NCBI RefSeq assembly: GCF_015712165.1
Contig: NZ_JADPZX010000001.1
Location: 3,675,001 to 3,739,000, forward strand
Length of the DNA stretch: 64,000 bases
Source: Streptomyces spinoverrucosus
GTDB lineage: Bacteria; Actinomycetota; Actinomycetes; Streptomycetales; Streptomycetaceae
Direction of reading: 5' to 3'
In this document: piece after piece, positions 6,373-16,214 of the stretch
Layout: every line of letters starts with the position of its first letter
How positions within the stretch are numbered: position 1 is the stretch's first letter
Translations under genes and position numbers: made by a program
Notes under the pieces: model-generated
Told to the model about the DNA's origin: nothing
Database searches by the model: none
Seen by the model: only the letters and a program-made list of their open reading frames with translations

Positions 6373-8574
6373 ATGCCGCCATGGCGCAACACCGATACGG
6401 ATGCGGAAGCGGAATCGCAGCGGTACGCCGGACAGTATCTGCTGGAGGCGCAGCTCGGGTCCGGCGGCATGGGCGTGGTCCATCTGGCGCGGTCGGCCTC
6501 GGGACTGCGGCTTGCCGTGAAGGTCGTGCACGCGGAGTTCGCGCAAGACCCCGAGTTCCGGGGGCGGTTCCGGCAGGAGGTCGGGGCGGCCCGGCGGGTC
6601 AGCGGTGCGTTCACCGCGCCCGTCGTCGACGCCGATCCGGATGCCGGGCGGCCGTGGATGGCGACGCTGTTCATCCCCGGGCCGACCCTCTCCGAGTACG
6701 TGAAGCGGAACGGTGCCCTGCCTGCTGCCCGGCTGCGGCAGTTGATGGCGGGGCTGGCGGAGGCGTTGCGGGACATCCATCGGGCCGGGGTGGTGCACCG
6801 TGACCTCAAGCCCAGCAATGTGCTGCTCGCCGAGGACGGACCGAAGGTCATCGACTTCGGCATTTCCCGGCCCTCGGACAGCGAACTGCGCACCGAGACC
6901 GGCAAGCTGATCGGCACGCCGCCGTTCATGGCGCCGGAGCAGTTCCGCAGGCCGCGGGATGTCGGGCCGGCCGCCGACGTGTTCGCGCTCGGTTCGGTCA
7001 TCGTGCACGCTGCGACGGGCAGCGGGCCGTTCGACTCCGACAGCCCGTACCTGGTGGCGTATCAGGTCGTCCATGAAGAGGCGGACTTGACAGGCGTGCC
7101 GCAGGAACTCGTGCCGCTTGTCGCCCGTTGTCTGGCCAAGGAGCCGGAGGACCGACCCACCCCGGACGAGCTGATGGCGGAGCTGCGGTCGCTGTCGGCG
7201 TCGTACGACACCCAGGCCTTCATCCCCGAACAGCGCACGGGCGAGCAGTCGTTCGAACCCGTCGGCGAGCGTCTTGGCGAGCCCGCCGGCAAGCCCGCGA
7301 CCGGCGACCAGCCCACCCACCGGCGCCGGGTGCCCGCCGCCCCGGCCGCCGGAGGGACGGACGCGGCCGCCTCAAACGTACCGCCGAAGAGCCGGCCCCA
7401 GCGGCGGCAACGGTGGTTGGCGGTCGCCGCGGGGGCGGCCGTGCTCGCGCTCGGGGCCGGGGGCCTCGTGCTGGCCGGGACCGGTGGGACCGCGGCGCCC
7501 GCCGGGCAGGAGCAGGCCCAGCGGTTCCGGGCCTGGGACGTCGAGCTGAGCGCGCGAGGCGTCGAGGCGAGCGGGATGCCGCAGTGCGCGTACGGGGGCG
7601 GCACGCTGTACTGCACGCGCCCGGGTGTTCTGGCCGCCGCCGTCGATTCCCTCGACGGGGCGGTGAAGTGGGCGCGGGCGGGCTCGAAGGAGCGCGCGGA
7701 CGGAAACGTTCAGCCGCCCGTGCTCGCGGGCGGCCTGCTGCACGTCGTCTCCGAGGGCGGCCGGCGTCTCGTCGTGCTCGACCCGGCGACCGGCGGGACC
7801 CGCTGGACCCACGACATCGCCCGCTACGACGGCCGGATCGCGCACGTCGGCGGGGTCGTCCTGCTCACCGGCCCCGACTCCACGGTCACCGCGCTGGACG
7901 CGGCCACCGGCGAACGGAAGTGGCGGCACAAGGTCGCCGGGCTCACCCAGCCGGTGTTCCAGTCGTACGGCGGGCGGGCCGCGTACGCCGTGAACGCGGA
8001 CGGCGCCGGGACGAGCGTCACCGCCGTGGACCCGGAGACCGGTGCCGTGCGGTGGCAGCGGCGGCTGGCGGGGGCGCTGAGTCTGGTGGGCGCGCGGGAC
8101 GGCGTGCTGTGGTTCACGTCGACGTCCGCGGCGTACGCGGACACGGACGCCGTCGTGCGGTACGACGCCACGCACGGCGACCAGCGCCGGATCGCCCTGC
8201 GCTTCCCGGTGGCGGGGGCGCAGGCGGTCGTGGCGCAGGAGACGGTGTATCTGCTGGGGGCCGACGGTGCGCTGACGGCGGTGGACACCGGGACGTCGGA
8301 GCAGCGGTGGCGGCTGGAGACGTCCGTCAGTTTCCCGTCGGCGCCGGTCGTGTCCGGGAAACGGCTGTACTTCAGCGCCGGGGACGGGCGCCTCGTCGCC
8401 GTCGACGCCGTGAAGGGGGCGCTGGCGGGGCAGACGGACGCGCGGCCGGGGGCGGCCCGGGGGGCGGTGGTGTCGGGGCTGCCGTTGCCGGTGGCGGCGG
8501 ACGGGAAGGTGTTCGCGGGGGCGCCGGACGGGGTGTTGTTCGCGGTGGACGGGGGCCGTGTGGCGGGGTGGTGA
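6373..8574 (+). CDS. Membrane Ser/Thr protein kinase with extracellular PQQ-like beta-propeller
   Basis: A 733-residue Hanks-type kinase. The P-loop GSGGMGVVHLA is near residue 30, the catalytic Lys is in LAVKVV, and HRDLKPSNVLL, DFG and MAPEQF follow, so the kinase domain (about 20-275) is complete. A basic/Pro-rich linker leads to one membrane span (about 347-368, WLAVAAGAAVLALGAGGLVLAG). The outside domain carries repeated W/G-rich units such as AVDSLDGAVKWAR and ALDAATGERKWRHK, typical of PQQ-like propellers. This fits a sensor kinase reading an external ligand. A -10-like TAGGCT (6327-6332) lies about 40 bases upstream, and the GTGAG before the ATG is a modest ribosome binding site. Confidence 0.9.
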   Translation: MPPWRNTDTDAEAESQRYAGQYLLEAQLGSGGMGVVHLARSASGLRLAVKVVHAEFAQDPEFRGRFRQEVGAARRVSGAFTAPVVDADPDAGRPWMATLFIPGPTLSEYVKRNGALPAARLRQLMAGLAEALRDIHRAGVVHRDLKPSNVLLAEDGPKVIDFGISRPSDSELRTETGKLIGTPPFMAPEQFRRPRDVGPAADVFALGSVIVHAATGSGPFDSDSPYLVAYQVVHEEADLTGVPQELVPLVARCLAKEPEDRPTPDELMAELRSLSASYDTQAFIPEQRTGEQSFEPVGERLGEPAGKPATGDQPTHRRRVPAAPAAGGTDAAASNVPPKSRPQRRQRWLAVAAGAAVLALGAGGLVLAGTGGTAAPAGQEQAQRFRAWDVELSARGVEASGMPQCAYGGGTLYCTRPGVLAAAVDSLDGAVKWARAGSKERADGNVQPPVLAGGLLHVVSEGGRRLVVLDPATGGTRWTHDIARYDGRIAHVGGVVLLTGPDSTVTALDAATGERKWRHKVAGLTQPVFQSYGGRAAYAVNADGAGTSVTAVDPETGAVRWQRRLAGALSLVGARDGVLWFTSTSAAYADTDAVVRYDATHGDQRRIALRFPVAGAQAVVAQETVYLLGADGALTAVDTGTSEQRWRLETSVSFPSAPVVSGKRLYFSAGDGRLVAVDAVKGALAGQTDARPGAARGAVVSGLPLPVAADGKVFAGAPDGVLFAVDGGRVAGW

Positions 8575-8786
8575 GGTGAGGGCGTTCCGGCGGTGCGGAT
8601 ACGGCGGCGTACCGGCCGCGCGGTGAAACGCGCCGAGCCTCAGGCCACCGACGAACCCGCACGCCCAACGCCTGGCCCCCAAGCCCCGCGCGCCGAACCC
8701 GGGCCTTCAAGAGCCGCCCCCGGCCGGCCGCCCCAACAGCCCCGACCCTCAAGGCACCCCGAGCACCAAGCCCCTGACACGCGAAA

Positions 8787-8813
8787 GGGGCCGCACCCGT
8801 CACAGGCGGCCCC
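8787..8813. terminator. Probable terminator of ilvD
   Basis: GGGGCCGC (8787-8794) and GCGGCCCC (8806-8813) form a perfect 8-bp stem with an 11-base loop, downstream of ilvD (minus strand) and of the kinase gene (plus strand). It could end either transcript. The remaining non-coding DNA at 8575-8951 holds only this and the tandem repeat at 8856. Confidence 0.55.
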
Positions 8814-8855
8814 AGTCGCTCGCATGCCTCAGCCCAGTCGCCCGCGTGCCTCAGC

Positions 8856-8927
8856 CCTGTCGCTGAGGCGGACCCCGACCCTGTCGCTGAGGCCGACCCC
8901 AACCCTGTCGCTGAGGCCCACCCCAGC
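8856..8927. repeat. 24-bp tandem repeat, three units
   Basis: Three consecutive near-identical 24-base units begin CCTGTCGCTGAGGC (8856, 8880, 8904) and differ at only a few positions. Related CCTCAGCCC words precede them from about 8826. The array lies 24 bases beyond the 3' end of ilvD. It is non-coding as far as I can tell. Confidence 0.85.
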
Positions 8928-8951
8928 CCGAGCCCGGCCCGGCTGTCGGCC

Positions 8952-10805
8952 TCAGCCCAGCTTGCTGACGTCCCGCACCGCGCCCTTGTCCGCGCTGGTC
9001 GCCATCGCCGCGTACGCGCGCAGCGCGGCGGACACCTTGCGGTCGCGGTTCTTCGGGGCGTACGCCCCGTTCAACGCTTCCTCCCGGCGCGCCAGTTCCG
9101 CATCGTCGACGAGCAGCTCGATCGAGCGGTTCGGGATGTCGATGCGGATGCGGTCGCCGTCCTCGACGAGCGCGATGGTGCCGCCGGATGCCGCCTCGGG
9201 GGACGCGTGGCCGATCGACAGACCCGACGTGCCGCCGGAGAAACGGCCGTCGGTGATCAGCGCGCAGGTCTTGCCGAGGCCACGGCCCTTGAGGAAGGAC
9301 GTCGGGTAGAGCATCTCCTGCATACCGGGGCCGCCCTTGGGGCCCTCGTAGCGGATGACGACGACGTCGCCGTCCGTCACCTGTTTGTTGAGGATCTTCT
9401 CGACGGCCTCCTCCTGCGACTCGCAGACGACCGCCGGGCCCTCGAAGGTCCAGATCGACTCGTCGACACCGGCCGTCTTCACCACGCAGCCGTCGACGGC
9501 GAGGTTGCCCTTGAGAACCGCCAGGCCACCGTCCTGCGAGTACGCGTGTTCGACCGAGCGGATGCAGCCGCCCTCGGCGTCCTCGTCCAGCGCCTCCCAG
9601 CGCTCGGACTGGGAGAAGGCCTCGGCGGAGCGGACGCAGCCGGGGGCCGCGTGCCACAGTTCCACCGCCTCGGCGGAGGGCGAGCCGCCGCGGACGTCCC
9701 AGGTCTTCAGCCAGTCGGCGAGCGAGGGGCTGTGGACGGCGTGCACGTCCTCGTTGAGCAGGCCACCGCGGTGCAGTTCGCCGAGCAGGGCGGGGATGCC
9801 GCCGGCGCGGTGCACGTCCTCCATGTAGTACGTGCGGTCCTTGGCGACGTTGGGCGCGACCTTCGCCAGGCACGGCACGCGGCGCGAGACGGCGTCGATC
9901 TGCTCCAGTCCGAAGGGCACCTCGGCCTCCTGGGCGGCGGCCAGCAGGTGCAGGATCGTGTTGGTGGAGCCGCCCATCGCGATGTCCAGGGCCATCGCGT
10001 TCTCGAAGGCCGCGAAGGTGGCGATGGAGCGGGGCAGGACCGTGTCGTCGTCCTGCTCGTAGTAGCGCCGGGTGAGGTCCATGACCGTGCGGGCGGCGTC
10101 GACGTAGAGCTGCTTGCGCGCGGTGTGGGTGGCGAGGACCGAGCCGTTGCCGGGCAGGGAGAGGCCGATGGCCTCGGTCAGGCAGTTCATCGAGTTGGCG
10201 GTGAACATGCCGGAGCAGGAGCCGCAGGTCGGACAGGCGTTCTCCTCGATACGGAGGATGTCCTCGTCCGAGATCTTGTCGTTCACGGCGTCGGAGATCG
10301 CGTCGACCAGGTCGAGCGTGCGGACCGTGCCGTCGACGAGCGTGGCGCGGCCGGACTCCATCGGGCCGCCGGAGACGAAGACCGTGGGGATGTTGAGGCG
10401 GAGCGCTGCGTTCAGCATGCCCGGGGTGATCTTGTCGCAGTTGGAGATGCAGACCAGGGCGTCGGCGCAGTGGGCCTCGACCATGTACTCCACGCTGTCC
10501 GCGATCAGGTCGCGGGAGGGCAGGCTGTACAGCATGCCGCCGTGGCCCATCGCGATGCCGTCGTCGACGGCGATGGTGTTGAACTCGCGCGGGATGCCCC
10601 CGGCCTCCTTGATCGCCTCGCTGACGATCCGGCCGACGGGCTGGAGGTGGGTGTGACCGGGCACGAACTCGGTGAAGGAGTTCGCCACCGCGATGATCGG
10701 CTTCCGGCCGATGTCCGCACCGGGTACACCGGAGGCGCGCATAAGGGCGCGGGCGCCCGCCATGTTGCGGCCGTGGGTGACTGTGCGGGACCTCAGCTCG
10801 GGCAT
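8952..10805 (-). CDS. ilvD: Dihydroxy-acid dehydratase
   Basis: Converts 2,3-dihydroxy-isovalerate (and the methylvalerate analogue) to the 2-keto acids in valine, leucine and isoleucine synthesis. The 617-residue length is standard. Fe-S/Mg-site elements are visible: [11 protein letters not shown] with Cys123, and the cluster [10 protein letters not shown] (191-200). The N-terminal [10 protein letters not shown] and the C-terminal KGPRG-like elements [14 protein letters not shown] and [12 protein letters not shown] are intact. A GGAG site precedes the ATG at 10805. TAGGCT about 40 bases upstream is a likely -10. A perfect 13-bp palindrome sits about 60 bases upstream. Confidence 0.96.
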   Translation of the reverse strand: MPELRSRTVTHGRNMAGARALMRASGVPGADIGRKPIIAVANSFTEFVPGHTHLQPVGRIVSEAIKEAGGIPREFNTIAVDDGIAMGHGGMLYSLPSRDLIADSVEYMVEAHCADALVCISNCDKITPGMLNAALRLNIPTVFVSGGPMESGRATLVDGTVRTLDLVDAISDAVNDKISDEDILRIEENACPTCGSCSGMFTANSMNCLTEAIGLSLPGNGSVLATHTARKQLYVDAARTVMDLTRRYYEQDDDTVLPRSIATFAAFENAMALDIAMGGSTNTILHLLAAAQEAEVPFGLEQIDAVSRRVPCLAKVAPNVAKDRTYYMEDVHRAGGIPALLGELHRGGLLNEDVHAVHSPSLADWLKTWDVRGGSPSAEAVELWHAAPGCVRSAEAFSQSERWEALDEDAEGGCIRSVEHAYSQDGGLAVLKGNLAVDGCVVKTAGVDESIWTFEGPAVVCESQEEAVEKILNKQVTDGDVVVIRYEGPKGGPGMQEMLYPTSFLKGRGLGKTCALITDGRFSGGTSGLSIGHASPEAASGGTIALVEDGDRIRIDIPNRSIELLVDDAELARREEALNGAYAPKNRDRKVSAALRAYAAMATSADKGAVRDVSKLG

Positions 10806-10866
10806 AGTCGCTCGCTCCTTCGGAGAAATCTGACTTCTACGAGCCTACGCCCGTGCTCCAAGGGAT

Positions 10867-10879
10867 GGACACAGTGTCC
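10867..10879. promoter_or_regulatory. Palindrome GGACACaGTGTCC upstream of ilvD
   Basis: A perfect 6-1-6 inverted repeat lies 62 bases upstream of the ilvD start, just above the TAGGCT-like -10 region and between ilvD and the TetR gene. The position suits an activator or repressor site for ilvD. The cognate regulator is not known; the upstream TetR is one candidate. Confidence 0.45.
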
Positions 10880-10921
10880 GGAATGCGGGATGTGTGTCTC
10901 AGGGTGATATGCCCGCGCTCG

Positions 10922-11527
10922 TCAGGGCCCGGTCAGGTGTCCCTGTACGACCGGTGCGACGCGCCTGATGATCACTTCCACGTCGGCCGAGGCCAGCGGC
11001 TCCAACTTGATCACGTACCGCATGATCGCCACCCCGACCAGCTGGGCGGCCGCGAGCTCGGCACGCAGCTCGGCGTCGGGCAGCCCGAGCCGCGAGGCGA
11101 CCCGGCGCAGCAGCTGGGCGGCGACGAGGCGGCGGAAGACGGCCGCGGCCACCTCGTTGGTCACGGCGGAGCGGACGACGGCGAGCAGCGGGGTCCGGGT
11201 GACCGGGTTCTCCCAGATGCCGAACAGGAACCGGGCGAACCGCTCGCCGACCTCCTCGGCCGGCCCTTCGAAGATCACGTCCGGTGCCTTCAGCGCGGGC
11301 GTGAAGACCGCCTCCAGCGCCTCCTGGAAGACCTGTTCCTTGGTGCCGAAGTAGTGGTGCACCAGCGCCGAGTCCACGCCCGCCGCCTTGGCGATGCCGC
11401 GTACGGACGTCTTCTCGTAGCCCCGCTCGGAGAACTCCTCGCGGGCCGCGGCGAGGATGCGGTCGCGGGTGTCGGCGGACTCCGTACGAGGGGGTCTGCC
11501 GCGCCTGCGGGCGGTCGCGCCGGTCAT
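10922..11527 (-). CDS. TetR-family transcriptional regulator
   Basis: A 201-residue regulator. The N-terminal helix-turn-helix region reads [43 protein letters not shown], preceded by a basic ARRRGRPPR stretch. The C-terminal ligand domain resembles the TetR_C group with [19 protein letters not shown]. Its ATG overlaps the stop of the isomerase-like gene by 4 bases, so the two are co-translated. It may respond to a metabolite linked to that enzyme. It lies 116 bp upstream of ilvD on the same strand. Confidence 0.88.
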   Translation of the reverse strand: MTGATARRRGRPPRTESADTRDRILAAAREEFSERGYEKTSVRGIAKAAGVDSALVHHYFGTKEQVFQEALEAVFTPALKAPDVIFEGPAEEVGERFARFLFGIWENPVTRTPLLAVVRSAVTNEVAAAVFRRLVAAQLLRRVASRLGLPDAELRAELAAAQLVGVAIMRYVIKLEPLASADVEVIIRRVAPVVQGHLTGP

Positions 11528-12348
11528 CGCCGGGGCACCTTCACGGCGGAGGCCAGGTGCAGCCGGGTGAAGGCCAGGGCCTCGGCGAGGTCGGCCTCGC
11601 GCTCGGCGCTGGACATGGCGCGGCGGGTGTTGACCTCGATGACGACATGGCCGTCGAATCCGCTCAGGGCGAGACGTTCCAGCAGCTCGGCGCAGGGCTG
11701 GGTGCCGCGTCCGGGGACCAGGTGCTCGTCCTTGCCGGAGCCGCCGCCGTCGGCGAGGTGGACGTGGCCGAGGCGGTCGCCCATGCGGTCGATCATCTGC
11801 AGGGCGTCGGTGCGGGCGGTCGCGGTGTGGCTGAGATCGATCGTGAAGTGCCGGTAGTCGTCCTTGGTGACGTCCCAGTCGGGGGCGTACGCGAGCATCT
11901 CGCGGTCGCGGTAGCGCCAGGGGTACATGTTCTCGACGGCGAACCGCACATCCGTCTCGTTCGCCATCCGCCAGATCCCGGCGACGAAGTCGCGCGCGTA
12001 CTGGCGCTGCCAGCGGAACGGAGGGTGGACGACGACCGTGGTCGCGCCGAGCTTCTCGGCGGCCGCCCGGGCGCGCTGGAGCTTGACCCAGGGGTCGGTG
12101 GACCAGACGCGCTGCGTGATGAGCAGGCAGGGAGCGTGTACGGCGAGGATCGGGATCTGGTGGAAGTCGCTGAGCCGGCGCAGGGCCTCGATGTCCTGGC
12201 TGACGGGTTCGTTCCACACCATGACCTCGACGCCGTCGTACCCGAGGCGTGCGGCGATCTCGAAGGCCGTCGCCGTCGACTCCGGATAGACGGAGGCCGT
12301 CGAGAGGGCGACCTTCGCATCCGGGACGCGTACGACTGGGTTTGCCAC
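11524..12348 (-). CDS. Sugar-phosphate isomerase/epimerase-like TIM-barrel protein
   Basis: A protein of about 274 residues of the xylose-isomerase-like (AP endonuclease 2) TIM-barrel superfamily. Characteristic features are [10 protein letters not shown] near the N-terminus, metal-ligand type residues in [28 protein letters not shown] and [20 protein letters not shown], and VIEVNTRR near the end. The substrate is unknown; metal-dependent isomerases of this group act on sugars or sugar acids. The GTG at 12348 is the best start by domain alignment, but no strong ribosome binding site is visible. It overlaps the TetR gene by 4 bases. Confidence 0.8.
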   Translation of the reverse strand: MANPVVRVPDAKVALSTASVYPESTATAFEIAARLGYDGVEVMVWNEPVSQDIEALRRLSDFHQIPILAVHAPCLLITQRVWSTDPWVKLQRARAAAEKLGATTVVVHPPFRWQRQYARDFVAGIWRMANETDVRFAVENMYPWRYRDREMLAYAPDWDVTKDDYRHFTIDLSHTATARTDALQMIDRMGDRLGHVHLADGGGSGKDEHLVPGRGTQPCAELLERLALSGFDGHVVIEVNTRRAMSSAEREADLAEALAFTRLHLASAVKVPRR

Positions 12349-12440
12349 GGAAGAAAGGTTACGTGGGTCTGGAGAGTGGCCCGGCGTTGGTGGGCGCCTA
12401 TTCGCCGTTGCCGGTCGTTCGCCAGGGGCGGGTGCGGTAT

Positions 12441-12521
12441 CCGTTGTGGCTGATCGCGCCCACGCGGCGGAGCCGCATATCGATGCAGCCCGCGCCCCTT
12501 GGGGGCGATGCCCAGCGCCCC
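12441..12521 (-). repeat. Dispersed intergenic repeat, copy 1 (minus orientation)
   Basis: Read on the minus strand this stretch carries GCGGCTCCGCCGCGTGGGCG preceded by GGCGCGGG and followed by CGATCAGCCAC. The same order and most bases recur on the plus strand at 19087-19171. It contains the internal hairpin GCGGCTCCGCCGC and fills most of the gap between the isomerase-like gene and the Ppx/GppA gene. It looks like a small non-autonomous Streptomyces intergenic element; function is unknown. Confidence 0.75.
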
Positions 12522-12524
12522 GTT

Positions 12525-13478
12525 TCAAGTCCGCCCCACGAGATCGTCGTCCGAACCCATGTGATCCAGACGACGCAAAATGATCCCCTCCCGCAATGCC
12601 CACGGGCAGATCTCCAGCGTCTCCACCCCGAACAGGTCCATCGCCGCCTCCGCGACCAGCGCGCCCGCGAGGAGCTGGCCCGCGCGGGCCTCCGAGACGC
12701 CGGGGAGGTCGGCGCGTTCCTCCGCGGTCATGCCGGAGAGTCGGGGGACCCAGGCCTCCAGGGACTGCCGCTTGAGTTCGCGCTGGACGTAGAGGCCCTC
12801 GGCGGAGCGGGCGGCGCCGCTGATGCGGGCGAGCTGCTTGAAGGTCTTGGAGGTGGCGACCACGTGGTCGGGGGCGCCGAAGCGGGTGAACTCGCCCACC
12901 GTGCGCGCGATCTCGGCGCGGACATGGCGGCGCAGGGCTCGTATGTCGTCGGTGGCGGGCGGGTCGCCGGGCAGCCAGCCGGAGGTGAGCCGGCCGGCGC
13001 CGAGCGGCAGTGAGACGGCCGCGTCGGGTTCCTCGTCGATGCCGTAGGCGATCTCCAGGGAGCCGCCGCCGATGTCCAGGACGAGCAGCTTGCCCGCCGA
13101 CCAGCCGAACCAGCGGCGGGCGGCGAGGAAGGTGAGCCGGGCCTCCTCGGGGCCGGTGACGACCTGGAGGGCGACACCGGTTTCTTGCTGCACGCGCGCG
13201 AGGACGTCGTCGGCGTTGGTGGCCTCGCGCACGGCGGAGGTGGCGAACGGCAGGAGTTCCTCGACGCCCTTGTCCTCGGCGGCCTGGAGCGCGTCATGGA
13301 TGACGGCGATCAGCTTGTCGACCCCCTCGGGGCCGATGGCACCGGCCTCGTCGAGGAGTTGAGCGAGGCGCAGTTCTGCCTTGTGCGAGTGCGCGGGCAG
13401 CGGGCGCGCGCCGGGGTGTGCGTCCACCACCAGCAGATGCACCGTGTTGCTTCCCACATCGAGGACACCGAGTCTCAT
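12525..13478 (-). CDS. Ppx/GppA family exopolyphosphatase
   Basis: A 317-residue member of the sugar kinase/Hsp70/actin-like phosphatase family that hydrolyses polyphosphate or pppGpp. The N-terminal phosphate loop [14 protein letters not shown] and the second loop [14 protein letters not shown] are intact, with [11 protein letters not shown] and [10 protein letters not shown] between them. It lacks the C-terminal HD-type domain of E. coli GppA and Ppx, as is usual for actinobacterial paralogues. TAGCGT lies seven bases before the ATG at 13478 on the coding strand, a leaderless-type start. It is divergent from the Cys-rich gene at 13562. Confidence 0.88.
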   Translation of the reverse strand: MRLGVLDVGSNTVHLLVVDAHPGARPLPAHSHKAELRLAQLLDEAGAIGPEGVDKLIAVIHDALQAAEDKGVEELLPFATSAVREATNADDVLARVQQETGVALQVVTGPEEARLTFLAARRWFGWSAGKLLVLDIGGGSLEIAYGIDEEPDAAVSLPLGAGRLTSGWLPGDPPATDDIRALRRHVRAEIARTVGEFTRFGAPDHVVATSKTFKQLARISGAARSAEGLYVQRELKRQSLEAWVPRLSGMTAEERADLPGVSEARAGQLLAGALVAEAAMDLFGVETLEICPWALREGIILRRLDHMGSDDDLVGRT

Positions 13479-13549
13479 GTACGGAACGCTACTGCCAGCC
13501 GCGCTGTGCACCGCCCCCGAGGCTGTCCCGGGACCAGCCGCGGGCGACT

Positions 13550-13555
13550 TACCCT
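13550..13555 (+). promoter_or_regulatory. Leaderless-type -10 box for the Cys-rich gene
   Basis: TACCCT ends six bases before the GTG at 13562, and no Shine-Dalgarno sequence is present. The pattern is identical to that before the trpS leader at 317-331. Confidence 0.55.
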
Positions 13556-13561
13556 GGACGG

Positions 13562-14449
13562 GTGCCAAAGACGAAAAAGGCGAAGACCGACAAGGCAGAC
13601 AAGAAGGCCGAATCGGCCAAGGGTTCGTCCCCGGGTTCTTCGCAGGCGAAAGCACCGAAGAAGTCGAAGCAGGACCTGGCCGTGCCGGCAGCCGACGAGA
13701 AGGGCCTCGACTTCCCGCGCGCGTGGGTGGAGTTCCCGGATCCGGCGGACGACGAGCAGATGTTCCGCTGCGATCTGACATGGCTCACCTCTCGCTGGAA
13801 CTGCATCTTCGGCAGCGGCTGCCAGGGCATCCAGGCGGGCCGCGCGGACGACGGGTGCTGCACGCTGGGCGCCCACTTCTCGGACGAGGACGACGAGCGG
13901 CGGGTCGCCGAGAATGTGGCGAGGCTCACGCCGGAGATCTGGCAGAACCACGGCGAGGGCACCCGGAACGGCTGGGTCTCCAAGGACGACGAGGGTTCCC
14001 GGCAGACCCGGCCCTACCAGGGCTCGTGCATCTTCCAGAACCGGCCGGGCTTCGCGGGCGGCGCGGGCTGCTCGCTGCACATCCTCGCCGTGCGGGAGGG
14101 CCGCGAGCCGCTGGAGACCAAGCCGGACGTGTGCTGGCAGCTGCCGATCCGGCGGACGTACGACTGGATCGACCGGCCCGACGACACGCGGGTGCTGCAG
14201 ATCTCGATCGGTGAGTACGACCGTCGGGGCTGGGGTCCGGGCGGCCACGACCTGCACTGGTGGTGCACGTCGGCGACCTCGGCGCACGGCGCGGGCGAGC
14301 CGGTGTACGTGTCCTACCGGGCGGAGCTGACCGAGCTGATGGGCAAGGCGGGGTACGACCGTCTGGTCGAGCTCTGCGAGCAGCGGCTGGCGTCGCAGCT
14401 GCCGCTGCTGGCACCGCATCCGGCGGATCCGGTGGACGGACGCGGCTGA
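13562..14449 (+). CDS. Cys-rich protein of unknown function with Lys-rich N-terminus
   Basis: The 295-residue product begins with about 40 residues of Lys/Ala/Ser-rich sequence ([16 protein letters not shown]) that is probably disordered. The remainder has many cysteines in groups: [37 protein letters not shown]. The CC..H and C.F...GC.LH spacing recalls the YkgJ/DUF3109 type of putative zinc- or iron-chelating proteins, but I cannot assign it firmly. A GDHDLHWW-like aromatic block near the end is conserved-looking. It is transcribed alone, convergent with the BACON fusion (19 bp apart), and starts in leaderless fashion. Confidence 0.75.
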   Translation: MPKTKKAKTDKADKKAESAKGSSPGSSQAKAPKKSKQDLAVPAADEKGLDFPRAWVEFPDPADDEQMFRCDLTWLTSRWNCIFGSGCQGIQAGRADDGCCTLGAHFSDEDDERRVAENVARLTPEIWQNHGEGTRNGWVSKDDEGSRQTRPYQGSCIFQNRPGFAGGAGCSLHILAVREGREPLETKPDVCWQLPIRRTYDWIDRPDDTRVLQISIGEYDRRGWGPGGHDLHWWCTSATSAHGAGEPVYVSYRAELTELMGKAGYDRLVELCEQRLASQLPLLAPHPADPVDGRG

Positions 14450-14468
14450 CGCGGCGGCTCGACAAGGC

Positions 14469-16214
14469 CTACGGCGTGCTGGGGCTCGGGGTGCCGCTGT
14501 CGCTGGGCGGCGGCGTCGGGCTGCCCGGGTCGGAGGGGTTCGAGGCGGTGGGCGTGGGCTCGGGGTCGGGCGGCGGCGTGGTCGGGTCGGTCGGCGTGGG
14601 ATCGGGCGGGGCGGGGGTCGTGGGCGTCGGGTCTGGGTCGGACGGGGTCGGATGGCCGGGGTCGCCCGGGGTGCTCGGCCGGGGGTCCGGGGCGGGGCCG
14701 GGGTCGGACGGGGTGGGGGCGCTGCCGTACCCCTGGATGGAGACGATCGCGCCGGCGGGTGAGATCGCCACCCGTGCGCTCCAGTAACCGGACGGCTCGC
14801 GCAGCTGGTCGACGTACACCTTGATCGTCAACGTCTCGCCGGGGTGGAGGGTTCCCGAGGACTGGCTCAGGTAGAGCCAGGAGGCGGCCGTGCTCGCGGA
14901 CCAGCGGACGGGGGCGGAGCCGGACGCGGTGAGGGTGATGAGGGTGGTGTCGCCGGTGTTGTCCGCCGCCACCCGGAGCCGGCCCGCGCCCTTCTGACCG
15001 GCGCCGGCGACGCTGATGACCTCCACCGACACGTCCGGCTTGTTGCCCCTGGAGAAGCGGCTGCCGGGGCTGGTGCTGGCGTTGCCGGCGTTCTCGTAGC
15101 CGCCGCCCGCCGCCTCGCCGTCGAGGGCGCCGGGGCCGTCGTCGCGGCTGGCGGTGGCGCCGCGCCCGCCCGCGCCCTCACCGGTGATCGGCGCGCCCCG
15201 GTAGGCGGACCACAGTGCGAGCACCGGGGCGGCCACCACGGTGGCGACGACGGTCGTGGTGACGGCACGCGCGCGTAGGCGGTCTCTGCGGGCGGCGCGG
15301 TCCTTGGGGTCCATCGGAAATCCGCGCCGGTCGAAGCGGGGAGCGGTGCCCCGCGCGCGCGGGTGGTGCGCCATGGCCATGTGCAGGGCCGCACGGGGCG
15401 CCTCCAGCACGGGCAGCTGGGCGGGGGTCGGACCGGCGCCGGGCCAGCGGCCGGGGAGCGCGCGCTCGGCGGTGCGGCGGCAGCGGGGGCAGTCGTCGAC
15501 GTGCCGGACCAGTTCCCGGCGCAGGGCGGTGCTGAGGACCAGCTGGTGGTCGCCGGTGAGGCGGGCGACGCTCGGACAGGCGCCGGTCTCGACGACGGCG
15601 AGGGCCGCGCGGGTGCGTTCGACCTCGCAGGCGGCGGAGGCGAGCAGGTCGCGGGCGGCGGCCAGGTCCGTGCCGAGGACGGCGGCGACCTCGTGGGCGG
15701 CCAGGTGGTGGCGCACGGCCAGTTCGAGCGCCTCGCGCTGCTCGGGAGTGGTGCCGGCGGCCTCTGGCCAGGCGAGCAGGGCGAGTTCGCGGCGGCGCTG
15801 CTCGTGCGCCTCGTCGGAGACGGGGGGCGCGGCGGACCGCGCGCCACGTTTTCGTTCGGTGCCGGGGCGACCCGCCGCGTGCGTGGCCTGACGTTTCTGC
15901 TTGGCCTCGGCCAGCTTGCACAGGCACGCCCAGCGGGCCAGCGCGTACAGCCAGGCCCGGCGGTCACCGGCGGCCTCCGGGGCGCGCTGGCCGCGGCGCT
16001 CGGCGAGCGCGAGGACCTCGCCCAGGGCGGCGGTGGCCGCGTCGTGGTCGCACAGCACGGACAGGCAGTACGTGAACAGACCGTCCAGATACGGCTCGTA
16101 GCGCGCGGGCGGCCGCTGCACCAATGTGCGGGCCGCAGCGCGGTCACGCGCATCGCGGCGCGCACGATGGGCGCCGGTGGTGCGGGTCGTGGTGTCCGGG
16201 CTGCTGCTCATCAC
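14469..16214 (-). CDS. Sigma-like / zinc-finger / BACON-domain membrane fusion protein
   Basis: A 581-residue protein with an unusual domain order. Residues about 30-215 resemble an ECF sigma factor (YLDGLFTYCLSVLCDHDAATAALGEV, ALARWACLCKLAEAKQ, and a C-terminal half with EALELAVRHHLAAHEVAAVLG). Next comes an anti-sigma-type zinc finger ending HVDDCPRCRR. A membrane span (TTTVVATVVAAPVLALWSAY) follows, then an exterior BACON domain (SAPVRWSASTAASWLYLSQ to SGYWSARVAISPAG) and about 75 residues of Pro/Thr/Ser-rich tail. The GTG at 16214 lies six bases after TACGGT on the coding strand. The sigma-like half may no longer bind DNA. It probably couples envelope sensing to an intracellular module; the function is unknown. 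Confidence 0.75.
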   Translation of the reverse strand: MMSSSPDTTTRTTGAHRARRDARDRAAARTLVQRPPARYEPYLDGLFTYCLSVLCDHDAATAALGEVLALAERRGQRAPEAAGDRRAWLYALARWACLCKLAEAKQKRQATHAAGRPGTERKRGARSAAPPVSDEAHEQRRRELALLAWPEAAGTTPEQREALELAVRHHLAAHEVAAVLGTDLAAARDLLASAACEVERTRAALAVVETGACPSVARLTGDHQLVLSTALRRELVRHVDDCPRCRRTAERALPGRWPGAGPTPAQLPVLEAPRAALHMAMAHHPRARGTAPRFDRRGFPMDPKDRAARRDRLRARAVTTTVVATVVAAPVLALWSAYRGAPITGEGAGGRGATASRDDGPGALDGEAAGGGYENAGNASTSPGSRFSRGNKPDVSVEVISVAGAGQKGAGRLRVAADNTGDTTLITLTASGSAPVRWSASTAASWLYLSQSSGTLHPGETLTIKVYVDQLREPSGYWSARVAISPAGAIVSIQGYGSAPTPSDPGPAPDPRPSTPGDPGHPTPSDPDPTPTTPAPPDPTPTDPTTPPPDPEPTPTASNPSDPGSPTPPPSDSGTPSPSTP

